Source of the DNA: Erythrobacter sp. UBA1916
GTDB lineage: Bacteria; Pseudomonadota; Alphaproteobacteria; Sphingomonadales; Sphingomonadaceae
Length of the DNA stretch: 29,017 bases
Assembly: GCA_002337385.1 (NCBI GenBank)
Contig: DDFY01000021.1
Coordinates: forward strand, 50,455 to 79,471
Reading direction: 5' to 3'
Below the pieces are notes generated by a model. That model was not told the origin of the DNA. It saw nothing but the letters and a program-made list of their open reading frames with translations, and did not search any database. Shown in pieces: positions 23,553 to 29,017 of the stretch. A program made the translations under genes and the position numbers. Every line of letters begins with the position of its first letter. Positions within the stretch are counted from its first letter, which is position 1.

Positions 23553-24989
23553 ATGGTAGGGACAAGTGCAGTGTCGGCGCAGGACGGGTGGTCGTCGCGC
23601 ACGGCATTTCTGATGGCTGCAGTCGGTGCCGCTGTCGGTCTGGGCAATATCTGGCGCTTTCCCACACTCGCAGGCGAAAATGGCGGTGGTGCCTTCGTGC
23701 TGGTCTATGTCCTGTGCGTGGCGCTGATCGGCATGCCCATGGTGCTGACCGAGGTGCTGCTGGGCCGGGCAGGCGGTGGCCATGCCGATGCCGTGGGCTC
23801 GGTGGCCGACGTGGCCGAACGCTCTGGCCGCAGCCGCATGTGGGGCGCCTTTGGCCTGATCGAGGTGATCGCGGCCTTCTTTATCCTGTCGTTCTATTCG
23901 GTGGTGGCGGGCTGGGTGCTCAACTACGTGTTCCTGTCAGGCGGGGACGTGCTGTCAGCCTTGCTCGCGGGCAATCCGCTGTCGGGCGCCTTTGCCGGGC
24001 AGAGCCAATCGGACGTGACGGGCATGATGGGCACGCTGTTCGGCTCGCCCGGACGCATGATCACCATGCACGCGCTGTTCATGGCGGTGACGCTTTCAAT
24101 CGTGATGCTCGGCGTGGGCGGAGGGATTGAAAAGGCAGCCACCTGGCTGATGCCCGCCTTCTTCGTGCTGCTGGTCCTGATCACGATTTACGGCGCCTTC
24201 ACAGGTGCCTTTGCCGAGGCGGTGGCATTCCTGTTCACACCCGATTTCTCGGCGCTGACCCCGCAGGTGATGAACGAGGCGCTGGGGCAAGCGTTCTTCT
24301 CGCTCAGCCTCGGCTCGGCCGCGCTTATCACCTATGGCTCCTATGTCCCGGCACGGGTGAGCCTAGGTTCGACCGCGGCGATGATCGCGGCGGCGGATAC
24401 CGGGGTGGCGATCCTTGCCGGTCTGATGATCTTCCCCATCGTGTTTGCCGCCGGGCTTGACCCCGCTGCGGGACCGGCGCTGATCTTCCAGTCCTTGCCG
24501 GTGGCATTCCAAGGGATGACCGGCGGTGCTCTGGTTGGATTGGCCTTCTTCGTGCTGATCTTCTTTGCCGCCCTTACCAGCTCGATCTCGCTGCTGGAGG
24601 GGCCGACCGCCTTTGCCATGTCGGCGCTGAACTTGCGGCGCGGACCGGCAGCGGTGCTAGTCGCCGTGCTGGCCTTCATGGTCGGGGTCGCCTGTGCTCT
24701 TGGCTACAGCACCTGGTCGGACGTGCGGCCGCTGGCGTTCTGGAGCATCTTTGCAAATTCCGACATCCTCGATTCAATCGACGGAGTGACGGGCAAACTG
24801 ATGTTGCCGCTGGCTGGCCTTGGCCTGGCGGTGTTTACCGGATGGCGTGCCGACCGGCGACTGGTGGAAGCGGAAAGCGGGCTTTCAGGCGTATCCTTTG
24901 TGCTGTGGCGGGGACTGGTGGCGTGGCTGGCGCCAGTCGCGGTGTTCCTTATCCTCGTGTTCGGATTGTTTCCCGAACTGTTGGGATAG
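23553..24989 (+). CDS. Sodium-dependent transporter, SNF/NSS (SLC6, LeuT-fold) family
   Basis: A 478-residue LeuT-fold symporter that uses the sodium gradient to take up amino acids or related solutes. The N-terminal signature is in place: the cytoplasmic WSSRTAFLMAAVGAAVGLGN, then IWRFPTLAGENGGGAFVLVY, the unwound TM1 and TM2 that form the substrate and Na+ sites. Downstream segments include the FFSLSLGSAALITYGSYV region (TM6-TM7) and FAALTSSISLLEGPTAFAM (TM8, Ser-rich Na2 site). About eleven to twelve hydrophobic segments are present. The substrate is not predictable. ATG 23553 is chosen because AGGGGA (23542-23547) lies 5 nt upstream; earlier in-frame starts at 23484 and 23517 lack an SD. 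Divergent from panB; ends in a bidirectional terminator. Confidence 0.93.
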   Translation: MVGTSAVSAQDGWSSRTAFLMAAVGAAVGLGNIWRFPTLAGENGGGAFVLVYVLCVALIGMPMVLTEVLLGRAGGGHADAVGSVADVAERSGRSRMWGAFGLIEVIAAFFILSFYSVVAGWVLNYVFLSGGDVLSALLAGNPLSGAFAGQSQSDVTGMMGTLFGSPGRMITMHALFMAVTLSIVMLGVGGGIEKAATWLMPAFFVLLVLITIYGAFTGAFAEAVAFLFTPDFSALTPQVMNEALGQAFFSLSLGSAALITYGSYVPARVSLGSTAAMIAAADTGVAILAGLMIFPIVFAAGLDPAAGPALIFQSLPVAFQGMTGGALVGLAFFVLIFFAALTSSISLLEGPTAFAMSALNLRRGPAAVLVAVLAFMVGVACALGYSTWSDVRPLAFWSIFANSDILDSIDGVTGKLMLPLAGLGLAVFTGWRADRRLVEAESGLSGVSFVLWRGLVAWLAPVAVFLILVFGLFPELLG

Positions 24990-24994
24990 ATGAC

Positions 24995-25034
24995 AAAACT
25001 CGGGCCGCCGCAAGAAATGCGACGGCCCGAATTT
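24995..25034. terminator. Bidirectional terminator between symporter and PPOX genes
   Basis: Stem TCGGGCCG (25000-25007) / CGGCCCGA (25023-25030), one C/A mismatch, then CGCA (25009-25012) / TGCG (25018-25021) over AGAAA. TTT follows on the plus strand (25032-25034), and the complement of AAAA (24995-24998) gives TTTT on the minus strand. Confidence 0.75.
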
Positions 25035-25065
25035 GCTGCACACCTTTGCAGAGATTGGCGCTAGA

Positions 25066-25536
25066 TCAGAGCGTCGTTTCGACGTGTTCGTCCTTGGCTT
25101 CCTCGCGCATGTCGAAGCCGAACAGCATCCGCGCCGTATCGAGGAAGCCGAGGTCCGAATTCCACAGTTCGGCCTGGCCAAGGTCCATGCGCAGGAGGAT
25201 CAGGTTAGGGTCCTGCTTGCCTTGCGGATACCAGGCTTCAACCGGCTTGCTCCAGAAATGCTCCAAGCGCTCGCTGCTCGGTTCTTCGACCAGCACGCCG
25301 CTGAAACGGGCGAACATTTCGTGGCCCTTGCCGGCGAACGTCGCGGTAACAGGGCCGCCTTTGGCGAGGTCTGACGAACGGCTGCCGAAGAACCAAATCG
25401 CATGGTTGGCATCCTTGTCGAGCTGGGCAGTCATCGGGACGGCAGTACCCGGGGCGCCGTCATGCTGAAGGAAGACGAAGGGGCTGTCGGCCAGTGTCTT
25501 CCAGAAGCGCTGCTTGAGTTCTGCAGTGTCGGTCAT
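25066..25536 (-). CDS. Pyridoxamine 5'-phosphate oxidase-fold general stress protein
   Basis: A 156-residue split-barrel flavin-binding protein of the PPOX-like general stress protein 26 type. Readable elements: a first strand region DSPFVFLQHDGAPGTAVPMTAQL, IWFFGSRSSDLAK (the strand and turn that contact FMN phosphate in this fold), VTATFAGKGHEMFARFSG, and a C-terminal KPVEAWYPQGKQDPNLILLRMD. Function in this family is usually an FMN or F420 oxidoreductase or a stress role, not vitamin B6 synthesis. Start ATG 25536 is preceded on the minus strand by GGAAAGGAG with 7 nt spacing, better than a TTG two codons upstream. It is divergent from imuA over a 98-nt region with a LexA box, so SOS control is possible. 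Confidence 0.87.
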   Translation of the reverse strand: MTDTAELKQRFWKTLADSPFVFLQHDGAPGTAVPMTAQLDKDANHAIWFFGSRSSDLAKGGPVTATFAGKGHEMFARFSGVLVEEPSSERLEHFWSKPVEAWYPQGKQDPNLILLRMDLGQAELWNSDLGFLDTARMLFGFDMREEAKDEHVETTL

Positions 25537-25605
25537 GAACAATCTCCTTTCCTCACCAACGGCGTGTCAGCCTTGCGGTTCCGCTCTTGCATGTTCTGGC
25601 AATAA

Positions 25606-25620
25606 GAACATAAAGGGAAC
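25606..25620 (+). promoter_or_regulatory. LexA (SOS) operator upstream of imuA
   Basis: GAAC (25606-25609), 7-nt spacer, GAAC (25617-25620): the direct-repeat operator known for alphaproteobacterial LexA (GTTC-N7-GTTC in the other orientation). It ends immediately before the imuA SD AAAGGAG (25621-25627). An overlapping inverted repeat TGTTCT-N7-AGAACA spans 25592-25610. Confidence 0.85.
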
Positions 25621-25634
25621 AAAGGAGTCGAATC

Positions 25635-26363
25635 ATGGAACTGGCCTCGCTGTCACGGGCGGTGGAACTGGTGCAGGCAGGCGCGCGCAATCCGCGTTGG
25701 CATCCCGGCGCTGCCCCGGCGCTGCATAGCGAAATCTTCGCCGCCTCCAGCGATGGCGGCGGCACCGGCGCGCTGCTGGCGCTCGCGAATGCGGCGCTGC
25801 GCCAGCGCGAACGTGACACGGTCGAACAACGCGCGCTGCTGTGGGTGCAGGACAGGGCGGCGATCCGGCTGAGCGGGCGGCCCTATCCTCCGGGCCTGCC
25901 GCAAGCTCTACGCCACCGCATCATCCATGTCGCGGCAGACAGTGCCAAGGATGCGTTGTTTGCGCTGGAAGAAGGGGTGCGTTGCAAGGATCTGGCCTGC
26001 GTGATCGGCGAGATTGCGGGCAACCCTCGGGAAATAGACTTCACCGCCTCGCGCCGTCTCACGCTGGCGGCGGAGCGGCATGATGTGCCGTTGTTCGTGC
26101 TTCGGCATGACGCGCAGCCCGATCTCGGCTCGGCGCGGATGCGCTGGCGGATGTGCTCGTCCCCGTCGGTGCCGCCGCTGTGGGACCGGGGCGCACCCGG
26201 CCATCCGAGCTGGCATGCCGAACTGTTCCGTGCCCGCGGGCACGCTCCGGGAGAATGGACCTTGCGCGATGATGGACACGCCCTTGGCGCCGAGAAAATT
26301 GCCCCGCCGGATCATGGCGATCTGGTGCCGGTCGCTGGCGCTCGACCGCTGGCGGCAGGCTGA
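25635..26363 (+). CDS. imuA: SOS mutagenesis protein ImuA (RecA/SulA-like)
   Basis: A 242-residue protein of the ImuA family, a RecA-like accessory factor of the ImuA-ImuB-DnaE2 mutasome that carries out error-prone translesion synthesis. Recognisable stretches are the N-terminal LHSEIFAASSDGGGTGALLALANAAL, a degenerate Walker-like region lacking GKT, then ALLWVQDRAAIRLSGRPYPPGL and a central ALFALEEGVRCKDLACVIGEI. These are typical of alphaproteobacterial ImuA. Identification rests on these stretches plus the invariant position ahead of imuB and dnaE2. ATG 25635 has AAAGGAG (25621-25627) 7 nt upstream, and a LexA box sits just before that, so it should be induced by DNA damage. Confidence 0.92.
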   Translation: MELASLSRAVELVQAGARNPRWHPGAAPALHSEIFAASSDGGGTGALLALANAALRQRERDTVEQRALLWVQDRAAIRLSGRPYPPGLPQALRHRIIHVAADSAKDALFALEEGVRCKDLACVIGEIAGNPREIDFTASRRLTLAAERHDVPLFVLRHDAQPDLGSARMRWRMCSSPSVPPLWDRGAPGHPSWHAELFRARGHAPGEWTLRDDGHALGAEKIAPPDHGDLVPVAGARPLAAG

Positions 26364-27876
26364 ACGCTGCACCCCGGGCGAGGGGGCTGACGCCGCGCCG
26401 CTGGTGCTGACTATGGATACCGCCCATGGCCCGCGCATCAAGGCGGCGAATGCGGCGGCGCTGGCCGAAGGGGCCGCATCGGGCATGATGCTGGCCGATG
26501 CGCGCACCTTGTGCCCCTCGCTTGCCCTGCGTGCGGCAGACCCGGCGGGCGATCTCGCCTTTCTCGAACGGCTCGCCTTGTGGGCGCAGCGCTGGGGGCC
26601 GTGGAGCGCGCTCGATGCACCCGATGGCGTGCTGGTCGATGTGTCAGCACTGGCGCACCTGTTCGGCGGGGAGGCGCGCCTGCTGGCCGACGTGGTCGAA
26701 CGCTGCGCCGTGCGCGGGCTGGCGGTGCGGGCGGCAATCGCACCCACGGCGGGCGCGGCCTGGGCACTGGCGCACCATGGGCCGGAGCGCGCGATCCTTG
26801 CCTCTGTAGACGATCCGTTTGCCCGCCTGGCCGAACTGCCGGTCGCCGCGCTCAGGCTCGATAGTGACGTGCTGCTGGTGCTGCGGCGGCTCGGGCTGAA
26901 GCGGATCGGTGATCTGGTGCGGGTCGAGAAGGGCGAGTGCGATCAGGCCAGCGGGCGTGATGCGCTGCGCCGCCGGTTTCGCACTCGCCACGCCGCCAGC
27001 GCCAACCCGCTGATCCGCCTCGATCAGCTGATCGGCCATGTGCCCGAGCCGCTGCTGCCGGTGGCGATGCCCGAGGTCCCGCTGGTGCAACGCCGCCTGA
27101 TGGAACCGATCCGACACCGCGACCCGCTCGACACCGTGATGGCCGATCTGGCGGCGGACATGGAGCGGCTGCTCGAAGGCCGGGGCGAGGGCGCTCGGCG
27201 GCTCGATCTGGCCTTGTGGCGGGTCGATGGCGAGGTGCTTGTTCGCCGCCTCGAACTGGCCGAAGCCACCCGCGCAGCCGCGCATATCTGCCGCCTGTTC
27301 GCAGAACGGCTCAACGATATCGACGCCGGGTTCGGGATCGAGATGGTGCGCCTCACCGCCAGCTGGGCGCAGCCACTGCCGCTGGGTCAGGCCGATCTCG
27401 AAACCGCAGCCGAGGCGCACGGCACCTCGCTTGCGGCCTGCATCGACCGGCTGAGTGTGCGGCTTGGGGCAGAGGCCGTGCGCCGTCCGGTGCTGCATGC
27501 GAGCCATATCCCCGAACGCAGCCTGCGCTGGCAGGCCCCGCTGGAGCTGGAACCACTCCATCAGGAAGAGCTGCGCTTCCATGCCCGCCCCGCCAAACTG
27601 CTCGACAAGGCGGAGCTGATTTCGGTGCTTTACGCCAGCCCTGATGGCTATCCACGCCGGTTCCGCTGGCGCGGCGAGGTCCACGAGGTTGCGCGGGTCG
27701 AGGGCCCGGAGCGGATCGCGCCCGAATGGTGGCGCGAAGGCGGGCGCACGCGCCTGCGCGACTACTACCGCGTCGAGGACGGCGAGGGCCGCCGCTACTG
27801 GATCTACCGCAGCGGCCTTGCCGGCGACGGACGCGGCGGAATGCCCGACTGGTTTTTGCAGGGGCTATGCGGATGA
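26272..27876 (+). CDS. imuB: Y-family polymerase-like protein ImuB
   Basis: A 534-residue Y-family DNA polymerase homologue, the hub of the SOS mutasome that links DnaE2 and ImuA to the sliding clamp. The first palm segment reads IMAIWCRSLALDRWRQ where true Y-family polymerases have an Asp-based metal site, and the second reads LVDVSALAHLFGGE where they have the Asp-Glu pair (SxDEAYLD type). The catalytic carboxylates therefore seem absent, as is known for ImuB. A finger/thumb-like part (RLGLKRIGDLVRVEKGEC) and a little-finger-like C-terminus follow (VLYASPDGYPRRFRWRG; RDYYRVEDGEGRRYWIYR). ATG 26272 (or the adjacent ATG 26269) overlaps imuA by about 90 nt; ATG 26314 is the next candidate. Translation is probably coupled to imuA. 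Confidence 0.9.
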   Translation: MDTPLAPRKLPRRIMAIWCRSLALDRWRQAERCTPGEGADAAPLVLTMDTAHGPRIKAANAAALAEGAASGMMLADARTLCPSLALRAADPAGDLAFLERLALWAQRWGPWSALDAPDGVLVDVSALAHLFGGEARLLADVVERCAVRGLAVRAAIAPTAGAAWALAHHGPERAILASVDDPFARLAELPVAALRLDSDVLLVLRRLGLKRIGDLVRVEKGECDQASGRDALRRRFRTRHAASANPLIRLDQLIGHVPEPLLPVAMPEVPLVQRRLMEPIRHRDPLDTVMADLAADMERLLEGRGEGARRLDLALWRVDGEVLVRRLELAEATRAAAHICRLFAERLNDIDAGFGIEMVRLTASWAQPLPLGQADLETAAEAHGTSLAACIDRLSVRLGAEAVRRPVLHASHIPERSLRWQAPLELEPLHQEELRFHARPAKLLDKAELISVLYASPDGYPRRFRWRGEVHEVARVEGPERIAPEWWREGGRTRLRDYYRVEDGEGRRYWIYRSGLAGDGRGGMPDWFLQGLCG

Positions 27877-27882
27877 TCACCT

Positions 27883-29017
27883 GTGCCTGACACTCCGCTC
27901 ACACCCGAAAGACGCCATGCCGAGGCCGATCCCGAGCTGATCGGCGAGCCACCGCGCGCCAGCTTCGTCGAGCTGGGCGTGATGAGCTGTTTCTCGTTCC
28001 TGCGCGGGGCCTCCGAGGCGGTCGACCTCGCGCTCACCGCGCGGGCGCTGGGCTACGACGCGCTGGGGATTGCCGATGCCAATTCGATGGCCGGGGTGGT
28101 GCGTCTGCACACCGAGGCCAGAGCGCTAAAACTGCGCCCGGTGATCGGCTGCCGGATCGAGACAGTCGAGGGGCTGGTCTTCCTCGCCTATCCACGTGAC
28201 CGGGCCGCCTATGGCCGGTTGTGCCGCCTGATCTCGGCAGGTCGGATGCAGACGCTGGACGGCGAATGGCAGGACAAGGGGGCCTGCGCGATTTCGCTCG
28301 CGATGCTAGCTGATCATGCCGAGGGGGTGCACCTGATAGCCCTGCCGCCGCGCGATCTGACGACGGAGTTCACCATCGCGGTGGCGGACAATGTGGTGGC
28401 CTTCCCGGTGGGAGGCTCACGCGGAGGCGCGGAGACGGAGAGACCTTCCAAGCGTCCACACACCGCCGCATATGCCGACCTGCTCCCGCACCTCGCCCGC
28501 CAACTGCCGAGCATGAAGCACCTCGCCGCCAGCTTCCTCCATGCAGGCGATGACATCGCCCGGATCGAGCGGCTCGACATGCTCGCACGCACCAATGCAC
28601 TGACGATCCTTGCCACCAACGACGTCCACTACCACGCGCCCGAACGCCGCCCGCTGCAAGACGTGATGACCGCGATCCGCCACAAGACCACGGTCGCCCA
28701 GGCCGGCCATCTGCTTCACGCCAATGCCGAACGGCACCTGAAATCCCCCGCAGAGATGGAGCGCCTGTTCGCCCGCTGGCCCCACGCGATCGCAGCGGCG
28801 CGCGAGGTGGCCGATGCCTGCACCTTCGAACTGGAAGAGCTGGCCTACGACTACCCTGAGGAGATCTATCCCGAAGGCCGCACCCCGCAGGCGCATCTCG
28901 AAGCCGAAACGTGGCTCGGCGCCACGCGACGCTATCCACCGGAGGAGTTCCCGCAAGGTATGCCGCAAACCGTCCGCGAGACGCTGGAGCGCGAGCTGGC
29001 GCTGATCGGCAAGCTCG
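27883..29017 (+). CDS. dnaE2: Error-prone DNA polymerase DnaE2 (ImuC), partial (5' portion)
   Basis: The first ~378 codons of the C-family polymerase that performs mutagenic synthesis in the ImuABC mutasome; the frame continues past the right edge. The start is GTG 27883, in the same frame as imuB and 6 nt after its stop; SD is weak (GGAT 27871-27874), suggesting coupling. The PHP domain is clear: VELGVMSCFSFLRGASEA, YDALGIADANSMAGVVRLHT, RPVIGCRIET. The DnaE2 signature region follows: ILATNDVHYHAPERRPLQDV, MTAIRHKTTVAQAG, HANAERHLKSPAEM. Between these lies a stretch (about residues 175-200) encoded by a purine-rich, repeat-like tract at 28415-28444, which appears to be an in-frame insertion. 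The catalytic palm domain lies outside the window. Confidence 0.94.
   Translation, partial: MPDTPLTPERRHAEADPELIGEPPRASFVELGVMSCFSFLRGASEAVDLALTARALGYDALGIADANSMAGVVRLHTEARALKLRPVIGCRIETVEGLVFLAYPRDRAAYGRLCRLISAGRMQTLDGEWQDKGACAISLAMLADHAEGVHLIALPPRDLTTEFTIAVADNVVAFPVGGSRGGAETERPSKRPHTAAYADLLPHLARQLPSMKHLAASFLHAGDDIARIERLDMLARTNALTILATNDVHYHAPERRPLQDVMTAIRHKTTVAQAGHLLHANAERHLKSPAEMERLFARWPHAIAAAREVADACTFELEELAYDYPEEIYPEGRTPQAHLEAETWLGATRRYPPEEFPQGMPQTVRETLERELALIGKL

Noticed and set aside
25578..25596. Additional GTTC pair considered as a second LexA box
   Set aside because: The two GTTC start 15 nt apart instead of the 11 nt required for GTTC-N7-GTTC.

Overview
The window looks like chromosomal DNA of an alphaproteobacterium, most likely order Sphingomonadales (Sphingomonas/Novosphingobium/Erythrobacter type). 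Support: high GC throughout; an alphaproteobacterial SOS operator (GAAC-N7-GAAC); the order rne / amidase / class A PBP / prfB; an RNase E with a large acidic insert and a C-terminal Gly-Trp-Trp motif; and an XrtA/PEP-CTERM-type EPS regulatory trio. No insertion sequence, prophage or CRISPR array was seen. Genes are dense and mostly intact; two are cut by the window edges (sdhB on the left, dnaE2 on the right).

Layout. 1-1465: 5' part of sdhB (minus) and a divergent SAM methyltransferase. 1533-4394: rne (minus), with an unusually long, highly structured leader (4395 to about 4737). 4827-8335: plus-strand cell-wall pair, an N-acetylmuramoyl-L-alanine amidase and a class A penicillin-binding protein. 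8427-13958: prfB, a lipoprotein-type methyltransferase, a nitronate-monooxygenase-like flavoprotein, an alpha/beta hydrolase, efp and a suhB-like phosphatase. 14005-14089: tRNA-Leu(CAA) with a strong terminator. 14195-15991: SLC13-type permease with two RCK_C domains. 15994-16494: small membrane-anchored hypothetical (minus).

16678-21538: three tightly coupled genes (1-nt overlaps): a polyprenyl-phosphate sugar transferase, the histidine kinase PrsK and the sigma-54-dependent response regulator PrsR. This is the signalling module of the exosortase A/PEP-CTERM exopolysaccharide system. 21546-23467: panB and a DUF475/TerC-like membrane protein (minus), facing a sodium:neurotransmitter-type symporter (23553-24989). 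25066-25536: PPOX-fold general stress protein (minus), divergent from the imuA-imuB-dnaE2 SOS mutagenesis cassette (25635 to the end), with a LexA box between them.

Most interesting observations: a 97-nt multibranch RNA fold with 32 Watson-Crick pairs in the rne leader, possibly an alphaproteobacterial counterpart of the RNase E autoregulatory 5' UTR; the LexA operator shared by imuA and a flavin/PLP-fold stress gene; a purine-rich repeat-like tract read in frame inside the DnaE2 PHP domain; a SAM methyltransferase with a lipoprotein signal; and a recurring TTGCCG-N16/17-CTAG promoter-like signature ahead of several genes. All coordinates and motifs were read by eye; no database search or folding program was run.
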